Positions 36,855 to 45,101 are shown, counted from the stretch's first letter. The stretch: 64,000 bases of DNA from Amycolatopsis sp. NBC_01488 (GCF_036227105.1 NZ_CP109434.1:7536501-7600500), one strand, 5' to 3'. Numbers and translations are program-made. The notes: a model not told the origin generated them from the letters alone.

Positions 36855-37259
36855 CTAAGCCTTGAAGGTGCCGGACAGGTCCTGGTCGGTGACCACCGTC
36901 TTCGACTGCGCTTCCTTCAGCTTCTTGATGTACTCCTGCGCGTACTTGCGCATCGAGTCGTTCTGCTTCAGCAGCGAGGCGATGGAGTCGCCGGTGGTCG
37001 AGGCGAAGCTGCCGCTGGCCGGGTCCTTGCCCGGCGCGACGTCGAAAACGGCGACGAGACTGTGGATCTTCTGCCCGTCTTCGACGATCTTGTCCAGCAG
37101 GTCCTCCCACTGGCCGATCACCGCCGACAGCTCCTGGGGGTCCATGGTGAACTGGCCACCCTTGCCCCCGCCGCCGTACACGCGGCTGCCGGTGCTCAGG
37201 ACGTCGCCCCACAGCGCTTGAGCCGCCTGCCCGGCTTCGCCGATGATCACGAGCCGCAC
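36855..37259 (-). CDS. small helical protein, possible PE/Esx-like partner
   Basis: A 134-residue protein with no signal peptide. After a Gly-rich loop (GGGGKGGQFTMDP) it is predicted as two or three long amphipathic helices (ELSAVIGQWEDLLDKIVEDGQKI; SIASLLKQNDSMRKYAQEYIKKLKEAQSK). That size and fold, and its place as first gene of the PPE-like/EspG operon, suggest the PE or Esx-like partner of the PPE-like protein. I see no clear WxG motif or YxxxD/E signal, so this is tentative. The GTG start has GAGGGGAAG upstream. Confidence 0.65.
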   Translation of the reverse strand: MRLVIIGEAGQAAQALWGDVLSTGSRVYGGGGKGGQFTMDPQELSAVIGQWEDLLDKIVEDGQKIHSLVAVFDVAPGKDPASGSFASTTGDSIASLLKQNDSMRKYAQEYIKKLKEAQSKTVVTDQDLSGTFKA

Positions 37260-37383
37260 CTTCCCCTCGGTTCACCCACCGTGACGGTGCAAAGATTAGC
37301 CAACTGTCTCACGTCGTGTCAGCGAATCGCCGCAACGTTCCGACGATGGGGCCTCGGGTTCGGTTCCCGGGCACTCCGGGTCA

Positions 37384-37399
37384 CAGTACGTACGTACGG
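37384..37399. promoter_or_regulatory. AcnR-type operator before the acnR-like gene
   Basis: CAGTACGTACGTACGG matches CAGNACnnncGTACTG at all but one defined position, and lies 38 bases before the ATG of the AcnR-like TetR gene. Together with the operator before acnA it suggests autoregulation. Confidence 0.6.
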
Positions 37400-37436
37400 A
37401 TTGCGAGATCCCGGTCCGCGGTGCCAGGATTTCAGG

Positions 37437-38018
37437 ATGCCACGCGTAAGCCAGGATCACCTCGACGCACGCCGGCGCCAGATCCTCGACGGCTCCCGCG
37501 TGTGCTTCGCGCGCTACGGCTATGAAGGTGCCACAGTCCGGCGCCTGGAGGAAGCCACCGGGCTGTCCCGCGGCGCGATCTTCCACCACTTCCGCGACAA
37601 GGAGTCGCTCTTCCTCGCCCTGGCCGAAGACGACGCCGTCCGGATGGCCGACGTCGTCGCCGAGCAGGGCCTGGTGCAGGTCATGCGCGACCTGCTGGCC
37701 GGCGGCGACCACCCGGCCGACTGGCTCGGCACCCGCCTCGAGGTGTCCCGCCGGCTGCGCACCGACCCCGAGTTCCGCGCCCGCTGGGCCGAGCGCTCCG
37801 AGCAGCTGACCACCGCCACCCGCCTGCGGCTGCTGCGCCAGCGCGAGGCCGGGATCCTGCGCGACGACGTCGACGTCGACGTCCTGACCGCGTTCCTCGA
37901 ACTCGTCCTCGAAGGGCTGGTTTCGCACCTCGCGATGGGCCTGCCCGCGGCCGGCCTCGGGCCGGTGCTCGACCTCGTCGAGGAGACGGTGCGGCGGCAC
38001 CGGCCGGGCACCGCCTGA
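37437..38018 (+). CDS. acnR: TetR-family aconitase repressor, AcnR-like
   Basis: A 193-residue regulator whose N-terminal part (MPRVSQDHLDARRRQILDG, ATVRRLEEATGLSRGAIFHHFRDKESLFLALAEDD) and C-terminal part (VLTAFLELVLEGLVSHLA) closely follow the AcnR/Rv1474c family. In mycobacteria and corynebacteria that gene sits beside acn and represses it in response to citrate and iron status. Here it is about 17 kb from the acnA end, beside the ESX cassette. Operator-like sites precede both it and acnA. The ATG at 37437 gives the family N-terminus. Confidence 0.82.
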   Translation: MPRVSQDHLDARRRQILDGSRVCFARYGYEGATVRRLEEATGLSRGAIFHHFRDKESLFLALAEDDAVRMADVVAEQGLVQVMRDLLAGGDHPADWLGTRLEVSRRLRTDPEFRARWAERSEQLTTATRLRLLRQREAGILRDDVDVDVLTAFLELVLEGLVSHLAMGLPAAGLGPVLDLVEETVRRHRPGTA

Positions 38019-38341
38019 TCCGGCGTGGTCGAATGGCCCGCGGGTCCCGGTCCACCGGGCGCGGGGCCGGCCACCCGGCTCGTGGCCCCTGCTGGGACGC
38101 GAACCGCGCTGAATCACCCGCCAAGGTGAGCGGGCCGAGGTGAGCGCGCCGACACACCGATATCCCCGCGAGCCGCGTCCGGGACACGTTAAGATTGTCC
38201 GCATAGTCGCAGTACACGCCGATTCACTGCTAGGAGTGACCGTTTCGTGCGCGCAGCGCAGTCACCCGGTGACAGTACCGGGCCGGGTGACCGACCCGGC
38301 TGTCCGATAGGTTCATCCCCCGCCGACCGGGCGGGTGCGGA
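38019..38341. other. 323-base spacer before the CNNM transporter operon
   Basis: No gene seen. It contains hairpin-forming GC-rich inverted repeats, notably GTCACCCGGTGAC near 38260-38272 and GCCGGGT-N5-ACCCGGC near 38281-38299, and an AT-richer stretch (ACGTTAAGATTGTCCGCATAGT, broken here at ACGTTAAGATTG, near 38186) that could hold a promoter. The leader would then be over 100 bases long. I checked it for Mg2+ (M-box) riboswitch blocks, given the downstream transporters, and did not find them. Confidence 0.5.
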
Positions 38342-39697
38342 ATGATCCACATCCTCTTCGCCGTGCTCGGCGTCCTCCTCTTCGTGCTGCTGACCGTCGG
38401 CACCGGCCTGGCCGTCGCCGCCGAGTTCTCGCTCACCGCTCTCGAGCGCAGCACCGTCGACGCCGACGTCCGCCAAGTCGGTGATCGGCGCTCCCTGACC
38501 GTGCAGAAGGCCCACCGGACGCTGTCGTTCCAGTTGTCCGGTGCCCAGGTCGCGATCACGCTGACCACGCTGATCACCGGGTACCTGGCCGAGCCGCTCA
38601 TCGGCGAGCTCGTCCGGCCGGTGCTGACCGGCGTCGGGCTGCCCGCGGCGTTCGCCACCGGCGCGTCGATCGTGCTCGCCCTGGTCATCGCCACCTCGCT
38701 GTCGATGATCCTCGGCGAGATGGTGCCGAAGAACCTCGCCATCGCGCGGCCCCTTTCGACCGCGCGCGCCGTCACGGGCTACCACTCGCGGTTCTCGGCG
38801 CTGTTCCGGTGGCTCATCACGCTGATGAACAACAGCGCGAACTTCCTCGTGCGCAAGTTCGGCGTCGAGCCGCAGGAGGAGCTGCGGTCCGCGCGCTCGC
38901 CTCAGGAACTCGGCTCGATCGTGCGGTCCAGCGCCGAAAGCGGCACGCTCGACACGTCGACCGCCGAACTGCTGGACCGCTCGCTGCGGTTCGGCGAGCG
39001 CACCGCCGAGGAGCTGATGACCCCGCGCGTGCAGCTCGAATCGCTCGCGGTCGACGACACGATCGAGGACCTCATCGACATCTCGCGCCGCACCGGGTTC
39101 TCGCGGTTCCCGGTGCACGCCGAGGACCTCGACGACGTCCGCGGCGCCGTGCACGTCAAGCAGGCCTTCGCCGTACCCGCGGCCGAGCGCGCCACCGTGC
39201 CGATCGGCTCCGTCATGCGGCCGGTGCCGACCGTGCCCGAGTCCCTGCCCGGCGACGACCTGCTCAACCGCCTGCGCGACTCGCGCTTCCAGCTCGCCAT
39301 CGTCGTCGACGAGTACGGCGGCACGGCCGGGCTGGTGACCCTCGAGGACGTCGTCGAGGAGATCATCGGCGACGTCCGCGACGAGCACGACGACCACGAA
39401 GGCCCGGCGTCGCAGCAGGTCGGCACGGACAGCTGGCTCGTCTCCGGGCAGCTGCGCGCCGACGAGGTCACCGACGTCACCGGGTTCCGGATGCCGGACG
39501 GCGACTACGAGACCATCGCCGGGCTGATCCTCGAGCGGCTGGGCAAGATCCCCGCCGAGGGTGACGCCGCCGAGGTCGACGACTGGCGGCTCACCGTCAC
39601 CACGATGGACAAGCGCCGGATCGCCGAGGTCGAGGTCGCCCCGGTCCGGGCGGCCGAAGAATCCCCGGCACCCGCCGTAGCCGAGGTGACGTCGTGA
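38342..39697 (+). CDS. CNNM/CBS-domain (CorC/hemolysin-type) transporter 1
   Basis: A 451-residue membrane protein: a DUF21/CNNM domain with about four helices at 1-190 (LAVAAEFSLTALERS; SLSMILGEMVPKNLAIARP), a CBS pair at about 215-345 (ELMTPRVQLESLAVDD; VVDEYGGTAGLVTLEDVVEEIIGD) and a C-terminal CorC_HlyC domain at about 355-435. The family includes Mg2+/Co2+ efflux proteins. It overlaps transporter 2 by 4 bases, so the two may form a heterodimer. ATG at 38342. Confidence 0.92.
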   Translation: MIHILFAVLGVLLFVLLTVGTGLAVAAEFSLTALERSTVDADVRQVGDRRSLTVQKAHRTLSFQLSGAQVAITLTTLITGYLAEPLIGELVRPVLTGVGLPAAFATGASIVLALVIATSLSMILGEMVPKNLAIARPLSTARAVTGYHSRFSALFRWLITLMNNSANFLVRKFGVEPQEELRSARSPQELGSIVRSSAESGTLDTSTAELLDRSLRFGERTAEELMTPRVQLESLAVDDTIEDLIDISRRTGFSRFPVHAEDLDDVRGAVHVKQAFAVPAAERATVPIGSVMRPVPTVPESLPGDDLLNRLRDSRFQLAIVVDEYGGTAGLVTLEDVVEEIIGDVRDEHDDHEGPASQQVGTDSWLVSGQLRADEVTDVTGFRMPDGDYETIAGLILERLGKIPAEGDAAEVDDWRLTVTTMDKRRIAEVEVAPVRAAEESPAPAVAEVTS

Positions 39698-40737
39698 ACG
39701 ACTGGCTGAACATCGCCCTCGTCGTGCTCCTGCTGCTGCTCAACGCCTTCTTCGTCGGCGCGGAGTTCACGCTGATCTCCTCGCGGCGGGACCGGCTGGA
39801 AGCGTTGCTGGAGCAGGGCAAGACGCGCGCGAAGATCGTCATCAACGCGAGCAAGCACGTGTCGCTGATGCTCGCCGGCGCCCAGCTGGGCATCACCATC
39901 TGCTCGCTGCTGCTCGGCCGCCTCGGGGAGCCCGCGGTCGCGCACCGGCTCTCGGCGTTCTTCGACCTGCTGGGCCTGCCCGAGGCGCTGCTGCACCCGA
40001 TCTCGTTCGCGATCGCGCTGGCGTTCATCACCGTGCTGCACGTGCTGATCGGCGAGATGGTGCCGAAGAACCTCGCCATCGCCGAGCCCGAGCGGCTCGC
40101 GCTGTGGCTGGTGCCGGTGCACGTCGGGTGGGTGAAGATCGCCAACCCGTTCATCTGGCTGCTGAACTTCGTCGCCAACTCGCTGCTGCGCGCGGTGAAG
40201 GTCGAGCCGAAGGACGAGCTGGAGACGGCCTACACGTCCGACGAGCTGGCCGAGCTGCTCAGCGAGTCCCGCCGGGAGGGCCTGCTCGACCAGTCCGAGC
40301 ACCAGCGGCTCGCCCAGACGCTGTCGTCGGTCCAGAAGACGGTGGCCGACGTGCTGGTGCCGACGGCCGAGCTGACCACGCTGCCGTGCGGGCCGACCGT
40401 CGGCGACGTCGAGCGGGCAGTCTCGTCGACCGGCTTCTCGCGGTTCCCGGTGTGCACCGACGACGGGCGGCTGACCGGCTACATCCACGTCAAGGACATC
40501 CTCGACCTGGCGGGCCAGGACCCGGCGACGATCGTGCCGTCGGCGAAGACGCGGGCGCTGACCGAGCTGCGTGCCGACGCCCGGCTCGACGTCGCGCTTT
40601 CGGCCATGCGCAAGGAAGGCAGCCACCTGGCGCGGGCGCTCGACCCGGGCGGCAACGCCGTCGGCGTCGTCGCGCTGGAGGACCTCGTCGAGGAGTACGT
40701 GGGCACCGTGCGCGACGGAACCCACGTCGGCGCATGA
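39694..40737 (+). CDS. CNNM/CBS-domain transporter 2
   Basis: A 347-residue paralogue of the preceding protein: CNNM domain (NAFFVGAEFTLISSRRDRLEALLEQGK; HVLIGEMVPKNLAIAEPERLAL) and CBS pair, ending at EDLVEEYVGTVRDGTHVGA without the C-terminal CorC_HlyC domain. Loss of that domain in the second gene is usual for this actinobacterial pair. The GTG start overlaps the first gene, and its own stop overlaps the next gene start (ATGA). Confidence 0.91.
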   Translation: MNDWLNIALVVLLLLLNAFFVGAEFTLISSRRDRLEALLEQGKTRAKIVINASKHVSLMLAGAQLGITICSLLLGRLGEPAVAHRLSAFFDLLGLPEALLHPISFAIALAFITVLHVLIGEMVPKNLAIAEPERLALWLVPVHVGWVKIANPFIWLLNFVANSLLRAVKVEPKDELETAYTSDELAELLSESRREGLLDQSEHQRLAQTLSSVQKTVADVLVPTAELTTLPCGPTVGDVERAVSSTGFSRFPVCTDDGRLTGYIHVKDILDLAGQDPATIVPSAKTRALTELRADARLDVALSAMRKEGSHLARALDPGGNAVGVVALEDLVEEYVGTVRDGTHVGA

Positions 40738-41615
40738 CCGGCGTCGAGGTGCTCGCCGAACCGGACTGGCTGGCCCGGGAGGCGGCGCACGCCGAGCGGA
40801 TGCGGCGGTGGACCGTCCCGCACCAGGAGCGGCGATCGCGCGGCGAGAAGCACCCGGTGCTGGACTTCCTGTTCACGTACTACTCGTACCGGCCGTCGCA
40901 CCTGGAGCGGTGGCAGCCGGGGCCCGGCGTCGCGCTCGCCGGGCCCGCGGCGCGGCGCTTCCTCGACCGGAAGGGGTACGTCGACACCCCGGACGGCGTC
41001 GTCCTCGACCCGGCGGGCTTCACCGCGGGCAAGGCGCGGACGGCCGAGTTCGTCCTCGGCCTGCTGAAGGCGACGGCGTCGCGCGCGCCGCGGTTGAGCT
41101 GCTTCGGACTGCACGAGTGGGCGATGGTCTACCGCGAGCCCGCCGGCTCCGTGCGGCACGACCAGGTCCCGCTGCGGCTCGGGTCGGCGGGCACGGACGC
41201 CGTCGTCGAGTCGCTGGACATCCGGTGCGGGCACTTCGACGCGTTCCGGTTCTTCACCGCGGACGCCCGGCCGCGCAACGAGCTGACGCCGTCGCGGGAG
41301 ACGCAGGTCGCACTCGAGCAGCCGGGGTGCCTGCACGCGAACATGGACCTGTTCAAATGGGCGTACAAGCTCGATCCGTTCGTGCCCGCGGAGCTGGTGG
41401 CGGACAGTTTCGAGCTGGCCGTCGAGATCCGGACGCTGGACATGCGGGCGAGCCCGTACGACCTGGCCGCGCTGGGCTACCCGCCGGTGCGGATCGAGAC
41501 GGCAGCGGGACGGGCCGAATACGCCAGGGCCCAGGGTGACTTCGCCCGGCGGGCAGCGCCGGTGCGTGCTCGCCTGATCGCGCACTGCCATCGCCTGGTC
41601 AGCGCAGCACCCTGA
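40734..41615 (+). CDS. conserved actinobacterial protein (databases often call it 3-methyladenine DNA glycosylase)
   Basis: A 293-residue soluble protein with a recurrent actinobacterial pattern: HQERRSRGEKHPVLDFLFTYYSYRPSHLERWQPGPG, LSCFGLHEWAMVYR, and GCLHANMDLFKWAYKLDPFV. The label 3-methyladenine DNA glycosylase is attached to such proteins in databases, but I see no helix-hairpin-helix or AAG-type catalytic signature, so I treat function as unknown. Its ATG overlaps the stop of transporter 2 by 4 bases, making it the third gene of that operon. Confidence 0.75.
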   Translation: MTGVEVLAEPDWLAREAAHAERMRRWTVPHQERRSRGEKHPVLDFLFTYYSYRPSHLERWQPGPGVALAGPAARRFLDRKGYVDTPDGVVLDPAGFTAGKARTAEFVLGLLKATASRAPRLSCFGLHEWAMVYREPAGSVRHDQVPLRLGSAGTDAVVESLDIRCGHFDAFRFFTADARPRNELTPSRETQVALEQPGCLHANMDLFKWAYKLDPFVPAELVADSFELAVEIRTLDMRASPYDLAALGYPPVRIETAAGRAEYARAQGDFARRAAPVRARLIAHCHRLVSAAP

Positions 41616-41655
41616 GTACGCGCCACTGTGAGTCAGATTATTCTCTCACCGATAC

Positions 41656-41671
41656 TCACCTGTTAGGGTGA
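41656..41671. promoter_or_regulatory. inverted repeat before the repeat-protein gene
   Basis: TCACCtgttagGGTGA lies 59 bases before the start of the repetitive membrane protein gene, in a locally AT-rich stretch (GATTATTCTCTCACCGATAC). CTCAC repeats upstream at 41645-41649 suggest a protein-binding or promoter region. The factor is unknown. Confidence 0.35.
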
Positions 41672-41730
41672 TAACGGTTTCATTGCATCGCAGCGCGTAC
41701 TTGACATGCGCAGACGCCGAAAGGACGACC

Positions 41731-43464
41731 ATGGGGCGACACGCCCGGGACGACGAGCCCGTGCCGCACCCTCAGGACCGTGCCGGGGCGCGGAGCGGAC
41801 GCCGCTCGCCCCCCGACGAGGCCGTCGGCTCGCCCCGCGCCGAAGGGCGCGGCGAGACGTCCGGCGCGTACCCGGTTGCCAGCCGGACACCGAAGCGCAG
41901 CTCCATCTCGGACGCCTTCGGGATCGCCGGCCGCGGCGACGCTTCCCGCAGCACCCCGTCCGGCTACTTCGTCTCTCAGGGCGAGTCGACCGGCTCGCGT
42001 CCCGCTGCCCGCCGGGGCGAGGCTTCCGGCTCGTACCCCGTCGCCGGCCGTGGCGAGACCTCCGGCTCCTACCCGGTCGTGGGCCGCGGTGAGACTCCAG
42101 CTGCCGGTCGCCGCGGCGAGGCCTCCGGCTCGTACCCCGTGGTGAGCCGTGGTGAGGCCTCGGGTTCCTATCCGGTCGCCGGTCGCGGCGACGCCACCGG
42201 CTCCCACCCGACGCGCCGTGGTGAGACGTCTGGTTCCTACCCCGTCGCGAGCCGCGGCGAAGCGTCCGGTGTCTACTCCGCCGCAGGACGCACCGAAACT
42301 TCCGGCGTTGCTCGCCGCGGTGAGGCCTCGGATGCCTACCCCGTGGCCGACCGCCTTCAGACTCCCGCCGGCGGCCGCGGTGAGGCTTCGGGCTCCCACC
42401 CCGCCGCGGTTCGCGGCGAAGCCTCCGACTCCCACCCCGCCGTCGGCCGCGGTGAGACTTCCGGCTCCCACCCCATCGCGGGTCGCAGCGAAGCCTCCGA
42501 CTCCCACCCCGCCGCGGGTCGCGGCGACGGCACCGGGTCGGCTGCGGCCGGTGGCCGCCGCCGTGGGAAGGCCGCTCCCGCGCGCCGCGACGAAAGCGCG
42601 GCCGAGCGGACCGAGGTCATCACCCGGCACGGTGAGGCGTCCGGCAACTACCCCATCACCGCGCGGAGCGAGACGTCCGGTTCGCTGCGGACCGTCGAAC
42701 GCGACGAGAGCACCCCGCGCCGTGGCCGCCGTCGTGCCGAAGCCGCCGAAAGCGAGACTCCGGGCCGCCGCCGCGTCCCGGTTCGCGACGACGCCACCGG
42801 CCCCTCCGGCAAGAGCGAGACCACCGGCTCGCACCGGACGCTCGGCAAGGGCGAGGCCACCGGGTCGCACCGGATCGTCGGCAAGAAGGCCCCCCGGCGG
42901 CGGATCGCCACCTGGCCGATCGCCTGTGCCGTGCTCGCCGCCCTCATCGGGCTCGGCGTGATCGGCTGGAACTGGGCCGACAGCGAGCTCAACAGCCGCG
43001 CCGAAGCGCAGGCCGCCAGCTGCTCCGGTGGCACCTCGCAGATGCGGATCCTGGTGACGCCGAGCGTCCAGAAGCCGCTGACCGCCGCGGCGAACCGCTG
43101 GAACCAGGCCGCCACCGTCGTCCACGGCCAGTGCGTGCACGTGACGATCGACGCCAAGCCGTCCTCGCAGGTGCTGGACGCGCTGGTCGGCCGGACGAAC
43201 CTGGACGCGATCGGCGGGCTCCCGGCGGCGTGGCTGCCCGAGTCGTCGTACTGGGTCAGCGAGCTGACCACCAAGAAGCCCGAGATGATCGGCTCCCCCG
43301 CCCAGTCGGTGGCCAGCGCCCGCTCGGCGGACTACCCGTTCATCGGGCTCACCGGGCAGGGCATCGACGACACCGTGCTCCGCGCCGCCCAGACGTTCCG
43401 CGAGTACCTCGAGCAGCCGGCCCAGCAGGCCGACTTCGCCGCCGCCGGGATCAAGACCGCCTGA
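41731..43464 (+). CDS. repeat-rich single-pass membrane protein with short binding-protein-like domain
   Basis: A 577-residue protein in three parts. Residues about 37-390 are a basic, Ser/Gly-rich region with many copies of a roughly 12-residue unit, RGEASGSYPVAG and variants, and should be cytoplasmic and disordered. Residues 393-412 are one membrane helix (IATWPIACAVLAALIGLGVIGW). Residues 430-577 resemble both ends of an extracellular solute-binding domain (ILVTPSVQKPLTAAANRWNQ; AAWLPESSYWVS; TFREYLEQPAQQADFAAAGI), with the middle and the usual VWA domain absent. Biological role unknown; a surface sensor or cell-wall-linked factor is conceivable. ATG at 41731 chosen by the HARDDEP start. 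Confidence 0.75.
   Translation: MGRHARDDEPVPHPQDRAGARSGRRSPPDEAVGSPRAEGRGETSGAYPVASRTPKRSSISDAFGIAGRGDASRSTPSGYFVSQGESTGSRPAARRGEASGSYPVAGRGETSGSYPVVGRGETPAAGRRGEASGSYPVVSRGEASGSYPVAGRGDATGSHPTRRGETSGSYPVASRGEASGVYSAAGRTETSGVARRGEASDAYPVADRLQTPAGGRGEASGSHPAAVRGEASDSHPAVGRGETSGSHPIAGRSEASDSHPAAGRGDGTGSAAAGGRRRGKAAPARRDESAAERTEVITRHGEASGNYPITARSETSGSLRTVERDESTPRRGRRRAEAAESETPGRRRVPVRDDATGPSGKSETTGSHRTLGKGEATGSHRIVGKKAPRRRIATWPIACAVLAALIGLGVIGWNWADSELNSRAEAQAASCSGGTSQMRILVTPSVQKPLTAAANRWNQAATVVHGQCVHVTIDAKPSSQVLDALVGRTNLDAIGGLPAAWLPESSYWVSELTTKKPEMIGSPAQSVASARSADYPFIGLTGQGIDDTVLRAAQTFREYLEQPAQQADFAAAGIKTA
42013..42540 (+). repeat. in-gene minisatellite coding RGEASGSYPV-type units
   Basis: About fourteen degenerate units of 30-42 bases within the preceding gene, with codon-level variation (GGCGAGGCTTCCGGCTCGTA and relatives). 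The coding units vary at the third position (A/T), the Gly/Asp and the Tyr/His positions. Looser copies continue to about 42900. The repeats are direct and in frame. Confidence 0.85.
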
Positions 43465-43476
43465 TCAAGACCGCCT
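43449..43476 (+). repeat. 14-bp tandem duplication at the stop codon of the repeat protein
   Basis: GATCAAGACCGCCT occurs twice head to tail (43449-43462 and 43463-43476). The TGA stop of the repeat protein is formed at the junction. The second copy reaches the stop codon of the convergent aldo-keto-reductase-like gene. Confidence 0.8.
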
Positions 43477-44248
43477 AGACGCGCGTGCCGTTGTCGAGCT
43501 CGGCCACCACGGCGAGGTCGTCGTCGGCCAGCTCGAAGTCGAAGATCCCGAAGTTCTCGCGGGTCCGGGTCGTCGTGGCCGAGGCCGCCACCGCGACCGT
43601 GCCGGCCTGCAGGTGCCAGCGCAGCACGATCTGGGCCGGGGTCTTGCCGTACTTCGCCGCGAGCGCGGTGACCGTCTCGTCGGCGAGCAACCCGGCGTTC
43701 GCGGCCGGGCTCGACGCGGCGGTCACGATGCCGCGCTCGGCGTGGAACTCGCGCAGCGGCTGCTGCTGCAGCCACGGGTGCAGCTCGACCTGGTTCAGCA
43801 CCGGGACCGCGCCCGTGGCGTCGATCAGCCGCCGCAGCTCCGAGACGCCGAACCCGGCGACGCCGACCGCGCGGACGCGGCCGTCGGCCCGCAGCCGGCT
43901 CAGCGCGCGCCAGGTGTCGGTGAACGCGCCCTTCGTGCCGTCGAGGAGGCACAGGTCGACCCGGTCGAGCTGGAGCGCGGCCAGTGCGTGGTCGGCGGCT
44001 CGGCGGGCCGTGTCGTAGCCCTGGGCGGGCACCTTGACGCTGATGAACAGCTCGTCGCGGGGCACGCCGGCCAGCGCGTCGCCGACCGCCGCCTCGGTGC
44101 CCGGCGCGGTGTCGAACCCGCGGTAGCCGGTGTCGAGGGCGATGCGGACGGCCCGGCCGGTTTCGGCCGCGGTCAGCCCCGCGACACCGAACAGCAGCTG
44201 GGGGATGCGGGTTCCGTCGGACAGGGCGAGCGAAGGCGGGACGGCCAT
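43475..44248 (-). CDS. aldo-keto-reductase-fold protein lacking catalytic Tyr and His
   Basis: A 257-residue AKR-type barrel (MAVPPSLALSDGTRIPQLLFG; VPVLNQVELHPWLQQ). Of the AKR tetrad, Asp46 and Lys72 (FISVKVP) are present. The Tyr-bearing segment is shortened to DTAPGTEAAVG, with no Tyr, and the catalytic-His position in LLHWP reads LLDGTKG (Asp103). It is therefore probably not a standard carbonyl reductase; it may bind NADPH or act as a scaffold. It converges on the repeat protein with 10 bases between stops. Confidence 0.85.
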   Translation of the reverse strand: MAVPPSLALSDGTRIPQLLFGVAGLTAAETGRAVRIALDTGYRGFDTAPGTEAAVGDALAGVPRDELFISVKVPAQGYDTARRAADHALAALQLDRVDLCLLDGTKGAFTDTWRALSRLRADGRVRAVGVAGFGVSELRRLIDATGAVPVLNQVELHPWLQQQPLREFHAERGIVTAASSPAANAGLLADETVTALAAKYGKTPAQIVLRWHLQAGTVAVAASATTTRTRENFGIFDFELADDDLAVVAELDNGTRV

Positions 44249-44291
44249 CTACCGGTGATCCTCACGTCGGATGCTGCGCGGGTGCTGCCCA

Positions 44292-45101
44292 TCATTCCAC
44301 CGACGCAGCCCGCTCGCGCAGGTATGCGGCCGTCGCCGCGTCGGCCGGGAAGAACGACTCGATGACCAGCTCCGCGACCGTGACGTCCAGCGGTGTGCCG
44401 AAGGTGGCCACCGTGCTGAAGAACGTCAGGTCGGTGCCCTCGTGGCGGAACTTCAGCGGGACGAAGATGTCACCCGGTCCAGGGACCTCCACCTCGGGCA
44501 CCGGCTGGTCGCACGGGTAGCCGCGCAGCTCGTCCAGCAGGCCGGCGAGCCCGGGGTCCGCGGTCTGGCTCACCTGGCGGCGCAGCCGGCCGAGGAGGTG
44601 GGCGCGCCACTCACCCAGGTTGCGGACGTGCGGGGCCATGCCGTCGGGGTGGAGCGTCGCGCGCAGGACGTTGGTGGTCAGCTCGGCCGGGATCCCGGCG
44701 ACGAACAGGCCGGTGGCGGCGTTGGCGTCGACGAGGTTCCAGTTCCGGTCGACGACGGCGGCCGGGTAGGGCTCGTGGCTCGCGAGCAGCTGCCGGACGG
44801 CCTTGCGGACGGCGGCCATCTCCGGGCTCCCCAGCGCGTTTTCGGTGTAGGCGGGCGCGAAGCCGGCGGCGAGCAGCAGCCGGTTGCGTTCGCGCAGCGG
44901 CACGTCGAGGTGCTCGCCGAGGCGCAGCACCATGTCCCGGCTCGGCCGGGAGCGCCCGGTCTCCACGAAGCTGAGGTGGCGGGTGGAGATGTCCGCCGAG
45001 ATCGCGAGGTCCAGCTGGCTGATCCGGCGCCGGTCGCGCCATTCCCGCAGCAGTTCCCCGACGGGCCGCTGCCGCGCGGCCGCCTGCACCGAAGTCGTCA
45101 C
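44292..45101 (-). CDS. XRE-family regulator with MmyB-like ligand domain
   Basis: A 269-residue regulator. Residues about 12-75 are a Cro/C1-type HTH (VGELLREWRDRRRISQLDLAISADISTRHLSFVETGRSRPS). The C-terminal part is an MmyB-like PAS-related domain (AAVVDRNWNLVDANAATGLF; FRHEGTDLTFFSTVATFGTPLDVTVAELVIESFFPADAAT) thought to bind a small ligand. It is divergent from a SnoaL-like gene with two CATTAC/GTAATG-type repeats between them, so it probably regulates that gene. Confidence 0.88.
   Translation of the reverse strand: MTTSVQAAARQRPVGELLREWRDRRRISQLDLAISADISTRHLSFVETGRSRPSRDMVLRLGEHLDVPLRERNRLLLAAGFAPAYTENALGSPEMAAVRKAVRQLLASHEPYPAAVVDRNWNLVDANAATGLFVAGIPAELTTNVLRATLHPDGMAPHVRNLGEWRAHLLGRLRRQVSQTADPGLAGLLDELRGYPCDQPVPEVEVPGPGDIFVPLKFRHEGTDLTFFSTVATFGTPLDVTVAELVIESFFPADAATAAYLRERAASVE

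Noticed and set aside
37340..37400. tRNA-like sequence containing GGTTCGGTTCCCGGG
   Set aside because: No acceptor stem, anticodon arm or matching spacing could be built around it.
38019..38341. A metal riboswitch before the CNNM transporter genes
   Set aside because: Several GC hairpins are present but none carries the conserved loops of M-box or yybP-ykoY elements.
42013..42540. Short regularly spaced repeats resembling a CRISPR array
   Set aside because: The repeats are degenerate, in frame, of 30-42 bases with no unique spacers, and code for protein units; no cas genes are nearby.
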